A stretch of 6,609 nt of DNA from RGIG8767 sp964487395 (GCA_964487395.1 CAZAQH010000097.1:1-6609), one strand, 5' to 3'; positions 1 through 6,211 are shown, counted from the first letter of the stretch. Notes: generated by a model from the sequence alone, not told the origin. Numbers and translations are program-made.

Positions 1-1
1 T

Positions 2-844
2 AATTCTTTAAGAAGAATTATGCTTTCTTCTTTACCGGGTGCTGCAGTCAGCCAAGTTAAAATCGAAGGTGTATTGCATGAATTCAGTTCTATTTCGGGG
101 GTAAAAGAAGATGTAACTGAAATCATCATGAATATTAAGAGCCTTGCTATTAAAAATAGCAGTGAGACAAATGAGCCAAAGACAGCTTATATTGATTTCG
201 AAGGCGAAGGTGTTGTAAAAGCATCTGATATTCAGGTTGATCAGGATATCGAAATTTTAAATCCGGATCAGGTAATTGCTACATTAAGTGGTGGTAAGCT
301 CTATATGGAACTTACAATCACAAAAGGCAGAGGTTATATTAGCGCTGATAAAAACAAAAATGCAGAATTACCAATTGGAGTAATTGCAATTGATTCTATT
401 TATACGCCGGTAGAAAGAGTAAACGTAACAGTTGAGAATACCCGTGTTGGACAGATTACAGATTTTGATAAACTTACATTAGATGTCTATACAAACGGAA
501 CTCTTGTTCCAGATGAAGCTGTCAGCCTGGCAGCAAAAGTACTTAGCGAGCATTTAAGCTTATTTATTGATTTGTCTGAAAATGCCAGAACTGCAGAAGT
601 TATGGTAGAAAAAGAAGATGATGAGAAAGAAAAAGTTTTAGAAATGAGTATTGATGAACTTGAATTATCAGTTCGTTCCTATAACTGCTTAAAGAGAGCT
701 GGTATTAATACAGTACAGGAATTGACGAACAAAACACCAGAAGATATGATGAAAGTTCGTAATCTTGGACGTAAATCCTTGGAAGAAGTTTTAGCTAAAT
801 TAAAAGAATTAGGACTTCAGTTAAATCCAAGCGAAGAAAACTAA
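2..844 (+). CDS. rpoA: DNA-directed RNA polymerase subunit alpha (5' end missing)
   Basis: The alpha subunit dimerises to nucleate assembly of RNA polymerase, and its C-terminal domain contacts upstream promoter DNA and activators. The reading frame is open from base 2, where NSLRRIMLSSLPG matches the conserved start of the alpha dimerisation helix, so the ATG at 20 is an internal Met and not the start. About 35 N-terminal residues lie outside the window, judged from the usual length near 315. Visible are the rest of the N-terminal domain (including GVLHEFSSISGVKED, and VERVNVTVENTRVGQ of the insert region), an acidic and lysine-rich linker near 195-212 of the visible protein, and the helix-hairpin-helix C-terminal domain (SIDELELSVRSYNCLKRAGI to NLGRKSLEEV). 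The gene ends in TAA and precedes rplQ, the universal bacterial neighbour. Nothing looks broken. Identification is certain by family similarity. Confidence 0.97.
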   Translation, partial: NSLRRIMLSSLPGAAVSQVKIEGVLHEFSSISGVKEDVTEIIMNIKSLAIKNSSETNEPKTAYIDFEGEGVVKASDIQVDQDIEILNPDQVIATLSGGKLYMELTITKGRGYISADKNKNAELPIGVIAIDSIYTPVERVNVTVENTRVGQITDFDKLTLDVYTNGTLVPDEAVSLAAKVLSEHLSLFIDLSENARTAEVMVEKEDDEKEKVLEMSIDELELSVRSYNCLKRAGINTVQELTNKTPEDMMKVRNLGRKSLEEVLAKLKELGLQLNPSEEN

Positions 845-870
845 TATTTACAATGATAACAGGTGTGATA

Positions 871-1021
871 AATCCAAAGAGTGCACATCTGATTATTCAT
901 AATTGGAACTGTTAATACGGGCAACCGTAGCGATTGTGAATTCTTTTAAAGGATTACATCGTTTGTACCCATTCGGTAAGTAAGTCCAAAGAGCGTGGCC
1001 GGATGTAGACCAATAATGGAG
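871..1021 (+). promoter_or_regulatory. rpoA-rplQ spacer with candidate structured leader RNA
   Basis: The 187 bases between rpoA and rplQ hold no convincing ORF and no good promoter, but they do hold structure. A perfect hairpin lies at 916-929 (UACGG, GCAA loop, CCGUA), a five-pair stem closed by a GNRA tetraloop. Right after it, 931-961 can form a longer hairpin: CGAU with AUCG at the base, then seven pairs 939-945 with 949-955. Flanking bases 885-890 can pair with 1001-1006, and 902-906 with 1010-1014; these two pairings cross, so both together would be a pseudoknot. A near-repeat (AATCCAAAGAGTG at 871 and AGTCCAAAGAGCG at 983, 11 of 13 identical) frames the region. The rplQ ribosome binding site GGAG (1018-1021) follows at once. 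I infer a cis-acting leader controlling rplQ; I do not recognise a named family. The folds were read by eye. Confidence 0.5.
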
Positions 1022-1031
1022 ATATAATACA

Positions 1032-1568
1032 ATGGCAATGTACAGAAAATTAGGTAGAACATCAGATCAGAGAAAAGCTTTACTTAGAAGTCAGATTACA
1101 GCACTTTTACACAATGGCAAAATCGTTACTACACAGGCAAGAGCAAAAGAAGTTCAGAAACAGGTTGAGTCTTTAATCGCACTTGCAGTAAAAGAAAAAG
1201 ACAATTTTGAAACCGTTAAAGTAACAGCAAAAGTTGCTCGTAAAGATAAAGACGGTAAGAGAGTAAAAGAAGTTGTAGACGGTAAGAAAGTTACTGTATA
1301 TGATGAAGTAGAAAAAGAAATCAAAAAAGATATGCCTTCCAGATTACATGCTAGAAGACAGATGTTAAAGGTTTTATATCCTGTAACAGAAGTTCCGAAC
1401 ACAGCAGCTGGTAAGAAAAAAGGCACAAAAGCAGTTGATATGCCTGCAAAGCTTTTTGATGAAATCGCTCCTAAGTATACAACACGTAATGGTGGTTATA
1501 CAAGAATCGTAAAGATTGGTCAGCGTAAAGGTGACGGAGCAATGGAAGTAGTTCTTGAATTAGTATAA
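1032..1568 (+). CDS. rplQ: 50S ribosomal protein L17, with lineage-type insertions
   Basis: L17 is a large-subunit ribosomal protein located near the peptide exit tunnel. The N-terminus MAMYRKLGRTSDQRKALLRS and the C-terminal block LFDEIAPKYTTRNGGYTRIV are diagnostic for the family. At 178 residues it is longer than the common 115-130. The extra length sits in two places: roughly residues 55-103 (lysine- and valine-rich, rich in charged residues, before RLHARRQMLKVL) and roughly 118-138 (TEVPNTAAGKKKGTKAVDMP). The conserved blocks on both sides stay in frame, so this is an insertion and not a frameshift. The ATG at 1032 is chosen for the conserved N-terminus and for the GGAG at 1018-1021, about ten bases upstream. 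It follows rpoA after an unusually long spacer and is closed by a strong terminator. Confidence 0.97.
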   Translation: MAMYRKLGRTSDQRKALLRSQITALLHNGKIVTTQARAKEVQKQVESLIALAVKEKDNFETVKVTAKVARKDKDGKRVKEVVDGKKVTVYDEVEKEIKKDMPSRLHARRQMLKVLYPVTEVPNTAAGKKKGTKAVDMPAKLFDEIAPKYTTRNGGYTRIVKIGQRKGDGAMEVVLELV

Positions 1569-1578
1569 GAATAATGAG

Positions 1579-1606
1579 ACCCCGAAACGAAAGTTTCGGG
1601 GTTTTT
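1579..1606 (+). terminator. Intrinsic terminator after rplQ
   Basis: CCCCGAAAC (1580-1588) pairs perfectly with GTTTCGGGG (1593-1601) across a GAAA tetraloop, with an extra A-T pair at the base, followed by TTTTT (1602-1606). This is a classic rho-independent terminator eleven bases after the rplQ stop. It should end the rpoA-rplQ transcript. On the minus strand the stem is followed only by a mixed stretch (TCTCATTATT), so any termination of the convergent peptidase transcript here would be weaker. Confidence 0.95.
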
Positions 1607-1627
1607 GTATAATACGATGTTATTTGG

Positions 1628-2497
1628 TTATTCTGTTTTCTGGAAATGCTGATAGTCTTTACAGGAGTTCCAATTACCACCCCAGGTAAAGCCATGAGCC
1701 ATAAATAATTTATAACACAGGTCATTTTCATCAATCTTATAAGGAAATGTCTGAGTCCTGTCTGCATACACTTCACTTCCTTCAGGAGATACATTTTCAA
1801 CACCATTGTCATATGTAACATATGGGTTATAGAAGGGATTGATATCAATTGCAAGTCCATAAGCATGTTTAGAAAGTTTTGTAGTGTCATCCACAACCCG
1901 ATAATTAAAACAGGATGTATTGTTATCTAACATAGATAAATGGTCATCGCCCTGATAATCATCTATTAACTTTATTTTTTCTATTTGATATTCAGCTTTG
2001 TATAAGTCATGGAATATTTCAATTAAATCATTTGCAATCAACGTATTGCAGATTAATTCACCCTTTTGAATCTCGCCGTTAAAATCATAGTACTGTACAT
2101 TCATATAGCATAATTCATTAAGTGATACAGAGGCATTGGTGGGATACGAGATACCTGTAATTTTTTCTTCAATATATTGAGGTATTGGCTCATAAAAGAA
2201 TCCATCTTCCAATTCAAACCGTTTGTCGCTTCCTTCATATTCATCTGTGAATTCAGATTCATCGATAGGTTTTGTAGTATCAGCTTCTTCGGAAGTACTC
2301 TCAGTAGAAATCAGTTCTTCTGTTGTGCTTTCTATTTCTTCACTCGACTTACTCTCTTGATATGCAAGTTCGGGATGTTTAGCAGAATAATCCAGCAAAG
2401 TTTCAGAGGAAGAAAAGAGCTTAGATAAAAAAGTACAGAGCAATATTAAAAAAGCAAGTAAGCATAATGGCTTTATAAGATTTTTTGGTAATTTCAT
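1628..2497 (-). CDS. Membrane-anchored M15-family peptidase (D,D-carboxypeptidase or L-Ala-D-Glu endopeptidase type)
   Basis: A zinc peptidase predicted to trim peptidoglycan stem peptides outside the membrane. In the 289-residue product, residues 8-27 form one hydrophobic segment preceded by lysines (KLPKNLIKPLCLLAFLIL), a signal anchor. Residues about 30-90 are a low-complexity Ser/Glu/Thr linker that would span the wall. The C-terminal domain carries the M15 signature SKHAYGLAIDINPF, with zinc ligands His211 and Asp218, and the distal GFTWGGNW...DYQHFQ with His284 as third ligand. All three ligands are present, so it is probably active. The last-domain pattern resembles the Peptidase_M15_4 (VanY/CwlK-like) group, but the exact bond cleaved cannot be told. 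The ATG at 2497 is chosen because AAAGGA lies seven bases upstream; a TTG at 2542 would precede the predicted transcription start. It is convergent with rplQ and divergent from ecfA1. Confidence 0.9.
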   Translation of the reverse strand: MKLPKNLIKPLCLLAFLILLCTFLSKLFSSSETLLDYSAKHPELAYQESKSSEEIESTTEELISTESTSEEADTTKPIDESEFTDEYEGSDKRFELEDGFFYEPIPQYIEEKITGISYPTNASVSLNELCYMNVQYYDFNGEIQKGELICNTLIANDLIEIFHDLYKAEYQIEKIKLIDDYQGDDHLSMLDNNTSCFNYRVVDDTTKLSKHAYGLAIDINPFYNPYVTYDNGVENVSPEGSEVYADRTQTFPYKIDENDLCYKLFMAHGFTWGGNWNSCKDYQHFQKTE

Positions 2498-2504
2498 AAG
2501 CATG

Positions 2505-2510
2505 TCCTTT
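2505..2510 (-). promoter_or_regulatory. Ribosome binding site of the M15 peptidase gene
   Basis: AAAGGA on the minus strand, seven bases before the ATG at 2497. It decides the start: an in-frame ATG two codons further upstream is only one base from this motif, and the upstream TTG at 2542 has no comparable site. Confidence 0.75.
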
Positions 2511-2530
2511 TTCGTTTGTTTTCTACATGA

Positions 2531-2559
2531 ATTATGACACAAAAAGAAAGAGTTGTAAA
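2531..2559 (-). promoter_or_regulatory. Sigma-A type promoter of the M15 peptidase gene
   Basis: On the minus strand, TTTACA (2559-2554) and CATAAT (2536-2531) are separated by exactly 17 bases, with TG one base before the -10 (an extended -10, TGTCATAAT). Transcription would start near 2524, giving a leader of about 27 bases before the ATG at 2497. Assigned by consensus only. Confidence 0.65.
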
Positions 2560-2561
2560 AC

Positions 2562-2590
2562 TTGTATTTCCTTTCATTTTCTAGTAGAAT
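2562..2590 (+). promoter_or_regulatory. Candidate promoter of the ecfA1-ecfA2-ecfT-truA operon
   Basis: TTGTAT (2562-2567) and TAGAAT (2585-2590) are spaced by 17 bases, giving a start near 2597 and a leader of about 40 bases. A second possible -10, TATAAT at 2610-2615, lacks a good -35. Some promoter is needed here because the upstream gene is divergent and rplQ is terminated. The ecfA1 ribosome binding site is probably GAGGT at 2621-2625, about 13 bases from the ATG, which is long. Confidence 0.45.
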
Positions 2591-2594
2591 GAAA
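2572..2594. repeat. Inverted repeat TTTCATT-N9-AATGAAA, possible operator
   Basis: Seven-base perfect arms, TTTCATT at 2572-2578 and AATGAAA at 2588-2594, are separated by nine bases and centred in the peptidase-ecfA1 intergenic region. The right arm overlaps the candidate ecf -10 box. The spacer is too tight and the arms too AT-rich for a terminator, and the region has no following T run. A repressor site is possible; no regulator is named. Confidence 0.4.
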
Positions 2595-2638
2595 AAGCTG
2601 ATATAAATGTATAATTTGAAGAGGTAGATAATATAATC

Positions 2639-3493
2639 ATGAATTTAATTGAGACAAAAAATGTATCATTTGATTATATAAGACGTGATGAAGAAGGTAA
2701 CGTAGAAGGAATCACAAGGGCAGTTGACAATATTTCCTTATCCGTAAAACAAGGAGATTTTATTGCTATTTTAGGACATAACGGTTCCGGCAAATCTACC
2801 TTTGCCAAACATATTAATGCCATTTTATATCCTACTGAAGGAACAGTTTTAGTAGATGGTAAAAACACAACAAATGAAGCTGATATTTGGAATATAAGAC
2901 AAAATGCAGGGATGATTTTTCAGAATCCTGATAATCAGATTATTGGACAGGTTGTAGAAGAGGATGTCGGATTTGGCCCGGAAAACCTTGGAGTACCGAC
3001 TAAAGAAATCTGGGAGAGAGTCGAAGAAAGTCTCAAAGCAGTTGGAATGTATGAGTTCAGAAAACATTCACCCAACAAATTATCCGGAGGTCAAAAGCAG
3101 AGAGTGTCAATTGCGGGCGTTATTGCAATGCATCCTAAATGTATTATCATGGATGAACCTACGGCAATGTTAGATCCAAATGGACGTAAAGATGTTATAA
3201 GAGCTGCGAGAGCCTTAAATGATGTGGAAAAGGTCACCATTATTTTAATTACTCATTATATGGAAGAAGTAATTTACGCAGATAAGATATATGTAATGGA
3301 TCAGGGAAAAGTAGAGATGGAAGGAACGCCCAAGGAAGTATTTTCCCAAGTAGAGCGTTTGAAAAAACTTCGTCTGGATGTTCCACAGGTCACTTTACTG
3401 GCATATGAATTAAAGAAAAAAGGAATTCCACTGCCGGATGGTATTTTGACAATTGATGAGTTGGTTCAGGCATTAAAAAGAATTACAATGTAG
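2639..3493 (+). CDS. ecfA1: ECF transporter ATPase A1 (CbiO-type)
   Basis: One of two different cytoplasmic ATPases that drive the energy-coupling factor transporter for vitamins or metal ions. Motifs in order: Walker A GHNGSGKST (46-54), Q-loop FQNPDNQ (Q95), ABC signature LSGGQ (148-152), Walker B IIMDEP with catalytic Glu173, D-loop AMLDP (176-180), and switch His206 in ITHYMEE. The AMLDP form and the longer N-terminal strand-loop (DEEGNVEGITRAVD) mark it as A1 rather than A2. The C-terminal extension typical of EcfA proteins (DVPQVTLLAYELKKKG) is present. Length 284 is normal. Upstream in-frame codons give no alternative ATG and soon meet a stop. It is the first gene of the operon, 38 bases before ecfA2. 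The S component that sets the substrate is not in this window. Confidence 0.95.
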   Translation: MNLIETKNVSFDYIRRDEEGNVEGITRAVDNISLSVKQGDFIAILGHNGSGKSTFAKHINAILYPTEGTVLVDGKNTTNEADIWNIRQNAGMIFQNPDNQIIGQVVEEDVGFGPENLGVPTKEIWERVEESLKAVGMYEFRKHSPNKLSGGQKQRVSIAGVIAMHPKCIIMDEPTAMLDPNGRKDVIRAARALNDVEKVTIILITHYMEEVIYADKIYVMDQGKVEMEGTPKEVFSQVERLKKLRLDVPQVTLLAYELKKKGIPLPDGILTIDELVQALKRITM

Positions 3494-3531
3494 TATGAAA
3501 ATATAGTTTCAAGGTTGAAGATTGGAGATAT

Positions 3532-4377
3532 ATGTCACTAATTTTAAATCACATTCACTATAGTTATGGTGAAGATACTAATTTAAAGGTAGAAGCCTTA
3601 AAAGACATTACTTTAAAAATAGAAGATGGAGATTTTATTGGATTAATCGGTCATACCGGTTCTGGAAAATCTACTTTAGTGCAACATTTAAATGGACTCT
3701 TAAAAGCATCAAAAGGTGAATTCTATTTTAATGGACAGGATGTTTATGAAAAAGATTTCAATATGAAACAGCTTCGCAGCCAGGTAGGACTTGTTTTTCA
3801 ATATCCGGAACACCAGTTGTTTGAAGCGACTGTTTTTGATGATGTATGTTATGGACCTAAGAATCTTGGCTTGGACCAAAAAGAAGTGGAATTAAGGGCA
3901 TATACGGCGTTAAAACAAGTAGGTTTAGAAGACATATACTTCTATCAGTCTCCATTCGAGCTATCGGGAGGACAGAAACGACGCGCAGCTATAGCCGGAG
4001 TTTTGGCTATGCGTCCACAGGTTCTTATTTTAGATGAACCGACTGCAGGACTGGATCCAAAAGGAAGAGATGAAATACTAGGACAGATTAAGAAACTTCA
4101 CGAAGAAAGCCACATTACGGTTATATTGGTTTCTCATAGCATGGAAGACGTAGCAAATTACGTCAATCGTATTATTGTAATGAATCAGGGCGGTGTTATA
4201 TTTGATGACATGCCAAAAGAAGTATTTAAACATTATAAAGAGTTGGAGGAGATAGGTCTTGCTGCTCCACAGGTTACGTATATTTTGAATAAACTGAGAG
4301 ATGAAGGATTCCCCGTAAAGACGGATTTAACGACAATTAATGAAACTACCGAGGAAATCCTGCATGTTATACAGTAG
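3532..4377 (+). CDS. ecfA2: ECF transporter ATPase A2 (CbiO-type)
   Basis: Second ATPase of the ECF module; it pairs with EcfA1 to form the heterodimer that grips EcfT. Walker A GHTGSGKST (40-48), Q-loop Q90 in VFQYPEHQ, signature LSGGQ (144-148), Walker B VLILDEP with Glu169, D-loop AGLDP, and switch His202 in VSHSMED are all intact, so both composite ATP sites of the dimer should work. The AGLDP sequence distinguishes it from A1. The C-terminal domain contains LAAPQVTYILNKLRDEG, the conserved EcfA extension. Length 281 is usual. The start ATG has GGAG at 3524-3527, only four bases upstream, a tight but usable spacing. It overlaps no neighbour and ends 8 to 38 bases before ecfT, depending on that start. 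Confidence 0.95.
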   Translation: MSLILNHIHYSYGEDTNLKVEALKDITLKIEDGDFIGLIGHTGSGKSTLVQHLNGLLKASKGEFYFNGQDVYEKDFNMKQLRSQVGLVFQYPEHQLFEATVFDDVCYGPKNLGLDQKEVELRAYTALKQVGLEDIYFYQSPFELSGGQKRRAAIAGVLAMRPQVLILDEPTAGLDPKGRDEILGQIKKLHEESHITVILVSHSMEDVANYVNRIIVMNQGGVIFDDMPKEVFKHYKELEEIGLAAPQVTYILNKLRDEGFPVKTDLTTINETTEEILHVIQ

Positions 4378-4388
4378 AAAGGAATTTG
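4378..4388 (+). promoter_or_regulatory. Ribosome binding site near alternative ecfT start
   Basis: AAAGGA (4378-4383) lies just after the ecfA2 stop and is followed two bases later by an in-frame TTG (4386). The spacing is too short for a normal initiation and the ATG at 4416 is 32 bases away. No other purine-rich site precedes 4416. Translational coupling to ecfA2 is a possible explanation. Confidence 0.4.
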
Positions 4389-4415
4389 CGGGCAAATAGC
4401 GCCTTATATAAGCAT

Positions 4416-5216
4416 ATGTTAAGAGATATTACACTTGGTCAGTATTATCAGACGGACTCCGTTATACATCGACTTGATCCACGAGTAAAACTGTCTGCTA
4501 CAATTATATATATTATATCCTTGTTTGTGGTACATGGTATTTGGGGATATCTTTTGACGGCAATTTTTTTGGCGGCTATGATTAAACTGTCAAATGTTCC
4601 TTTTAAATTCATGATAAAAGGAATGAAGGCAATTGCTTTTCTACTTGTACTGACAGTAGTGTTTAATTTATTTCTTACTCCTGGAGATGTCGTACTTCAG
4701 ATATGGAAGATAACGATTACCAAACAGGGTATATCAATAGCATTGACTATGGCAGTCAGACTTATGCTGCTTATTATTGGCTCATCTGTCATGACATTAA
4801 CGACAACACCAAATAACCTAACTGACGGACTTGAAAGTTTATTAGGACCATTAAAAAAAATAAAAGTACCGGTTCATGAGATATCGATGATGATGTCAAT
4901 TGCACTCCGCTTTATTCCTATTTTATTAGAAGAAACTGACAAAATAATGAAAGCACAAATAGCAAGAGGTGCAGATTTTGAAAGCGGTAATATTATCAAA
5001 AAGGCTAAAAGTCTAATACCATTGCTGGTACCACTTTTTATATCAGCTTTTCGTAGAGCCAATGACCTGGCTATGGCGATGGAAGCCAGATGTTATAAGG
5101 GTGGTGAAGGTAGAACCAAAATGAAACCTCTTATTTATAAGAAAAGAGATTTCATAGCATATTTAATACTTGTTCTTTATTTAGCAGTTTGCATTGTTAT
5201 GAAAATCTTTTTGTGA
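4416..5216 (+). CDS. ecfT: ECF transporter transmembrane coupling protein T
   Basis: EcfT is the membrane scaffold that links the two ATPases to interchangeable substrate-binding S proteins. The family opening LGQYYQTDSVIHRLDPRVKL is present, followed by several hydrophobic segments (about 27-55, 70-90, 106-128, 197-212, 246-263). The two coupling motifs that insert into the ATPases are visible: ARG at 183-185 (IARGADFE) and EARCYKGG at about 223. From the ATG at 4416 the product is 266 residues, matching the family's usual length near 265. An in-frame TTG at 4386 would add ten residues and sits only two bases after AAAGGA (4378-4383), so the start is uncertain. The stop is 24 bases before truA. 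Confidence 0.93.
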   Translation: MLRDITLGQYYQTDSVIHRLDPRVKLSATIIYIISLFVVHGIWGYLLTAIFLAAMIKLSNVPFKFMIKGMKAIAFLLVLTVVFNLFLTPGDVVLQIWKITITKQGISIALTMAVRLMLLIIGSSVMTLTTTPNNLTDGLESLLGPLKKIKVPVHEISMMMSIALRFIPILLEETDKIMKAQIARGADFESGNIIKKAKSLIPLLVPLFISAFRRANDLAMAMEARCYKGGEGRTKMKPLIYKKRDFIAYLILVLYLAVCIVMKIFL

Positions 5217-5229
5217 TAGAAAATGACAC

Positions 5230-5234
5230 GGGAG
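5230..5234 (+). promoter_or_regulatory. Ribosome binding site of truA
   Basis: GGGAG lies six bases before TTG at 5241, the best-spaced initiation codon, and twelve bases before ATG at 5247. Confidence 0.6.
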
Positions 5235-5240
5235 TCATAA

Positions 5241-6008
5241 TTGAACATGGATAGTATGGAATCAAACAGTAGAAGAATTATGCTGACAGTCGCATATGAT
5301 GGAACCGATTATCATGGATGGCAATATCAGGATAATGGTAAGACAATTGAAAGTGAACTGAATAAAGCATTATCCACTCTTTTAAATGAAGAGATTATGG
5401 TAATTGGTGCCAGCAGAACTGACGCAGGTGTACATGCACTGTGTAATATAGCAGTGTTTGATACAAAAGCATCAATCCCTGCTGGTAAATTTGCTTATGC
5501 ATTAAACCAGATGCTTCCCTCAGATATTCGTGTCAGAAAATCGGAAGAAGTGGCAGTGGATTTTCATCCACGAAAAGTTAAGACAAGAAAAACATATGAA
5601 TACCATATAGATTGTGAAGAATTCCCTAATCCAATAAAACAGCGATATTCCCATTTTACATATACACCGCTTAATGTGTCACTTATGCAGCAAGCGGCTA
5701 ATGACTTAATTGGTCAACATGATTTTACCAGTTTTTGCAGTGTGAATTCCACAGCCTTATCACCTGTAAGAATGATTACAGATATCTTGGTTACACAAAA
5801 CGGATGTGATATTGTAATCAGCGTAACAGGGAATGGCTTCTTATATAATATGGTAAGAATCATTGCAGGCACTCTTATGGAAGTAGGACGAGAGAAATAT
5901 CCTCCTGAAGCAGTTTTGGCTATGTTGGAACAAAAAGACAGAACCAAAGCAGGACCAACAGCTCCTGCATGTGGATTGATTCTTGCGAAATATGAATTTG
6001 ATTTATAA
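5241..6008 (+). CDS. truA: tRNA pseudouridine(38-40) synthase
   Basis: TruA isomerises uridines 38, 39 and 40 in the anticodon stem-loop of many tRNAs. The N-terminal LTVAYDGTDYHGWQYQ and the catalytic loop GASRTDAGVHAL, with the nucleophile Asp61 (counted from the TTG), are intact. The second half carries the family blocks HDFTSFC, TGNGFLYNMVRIIAGTLMEVG and a C-terminal GPTAPACGLILAKYEF. Length is 255 residues, normal for Firmicutes. The TTG start is taken for the GGGAG six bases upstream; an ATG two codons later (5247) is the main alternative and changes nothing in the domain. It is the last gene of the ecf operon, as in many Firmicutes, with no hairpin-plus-T-run terminator between it and rplM. 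Confidence 0.96.
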   Translation: MNMDSMESNSRRIMLTVAYDGTDYHGWQYQDNGKTIESELNKALSTLLNEEIMVIGASRTDAGVHALCNIAVFDTKASIPAGKFAYALNQMLPSDIRVRKSEEVAVDFHPRKVKTRKTYEYHIDCEEFPNPIKQRYSHFTYTPLNVSLMQQAANDLIGQHDFTSFCSVNSTALSPVRMITDILVTQNGCDIVISVTGNGFLYNMVRIIAGTLMEVGREKYPPEAVLAMLEQKDRTKAGPTAPACGLILAKYEFDL

Positions 6009-6042
6009 AGTTAAGATTTATTATATTTTTGTTAAATTTCAT

Positions 6043-6071
6043 TTGACACACGTGGCCACGTTTAGTATAAT
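6043..6071 (+). promoter_or_regulatory. Strong sigma-A promoter of rplM
   Basis: TTGACA (6043-6048) and TATAAT (6066-6071) both match consensus in all six positions and are separated by 17 bases. Transcription should start near 6077-6078, giving a leader of about 134 bases before rplM. Confidence 0.92.
6050..6061. repeat. 12-base palindrome in the rplM promoter spacer
   Basis: ACGTGGCCACGT is a perfect palindrome lying between the -35 and -10 boxes, the position of a repressor or activator site. It is GC-rich in an AT-rich intergenic region. It is not followed by a T run, so it is not a terminator. The binding protein is unknown. Confidence 0.6.
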
Positions 6072-6090
6072 ACATCAGTGTGGTTAAGAT

Positions 6091-6169
6091 TGAGAACGGT
6101 TATTCAATAGCCCCGAATGACTGTTTTTCATAGATGATTCCAACATCAATAGCCCCGATGAACGAATCG
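6091..6169 (+). promoter_or_regulatory. rplM 5' leader: two stem-loops with identical AAUAGCCCC loops (L13 leader-like)
   Basis: Stem-loop 1 pairs 6093-6105 with 6115-6127 (a few G-U pairs) around loop 6106-6114. Stem-loop 2 pairs 6136-6140 with 6164-6168, has a symmetric CAA/AAC internal loop, then pairs 6144-6147 with 6157-6160 around loop 6148-6156. Both loops read AAUAGCCCC, and 13 bases are identical (6104-6116 and 6146-6158) while the stems differ. A structured leader before rplM-rpsI in low-GC Gram-positives, thought to bind L13, is established (Rfam L13 leader). Position and logic fit, but I could not check its consensus. A duplicated element is inferred. Confidence 0.75.
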
Positions 6170-6211
6170 AAACATGATAAAATGAACAATGATTTTTATG
6201 GAGGAAGTACT

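Noticed and set aside
845..1031. tRNA or small protein in the rpoA-rplQ spacer
   Set aside because: No acceptor-stem pairing, T-loop sequence or CCA end could be found, and no frame with a ribosome binding site.
1154..1426. Minus-strand open frame inside rplQ
   Set aside because: Antisense to a certain ribosomal protein gene, with low-complexity Ser/Thr/Phe composition and no family resemblance.
1471..1896. Minus-strand open frame spanning the rplQ end, the terminator and the peptidase 3' end
   Set aside because: It overlaps two well-supported genes and the terminator, has no recognisable domain and no ribosome binding site; it is a shadow.
2177..2428. Plus-strand open frame inside the peptidase gene
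   Set aside because: It is opposite the Ser/Glu-rich linker, which yields a Phe-rich artefact; no start signal.
2632..2637. TATAAT just before the ecfA1 start as a -10 box
   Set aside because: It ends one base before the ATG, so the transcript would lack the start region and ribosome binding site.
6050..6061. Palindrome as the truA terminator
   Set aside because: It lies between the -35 and -10 of the rplM promoter and is not followed by a T run.
6104..6158. CRISPR-like repeat pair before rplM
   Set aside because: Only two copies of 13 bases, each inside its own hairpin loop, which fits a ribosomal leader RNA and not an array.
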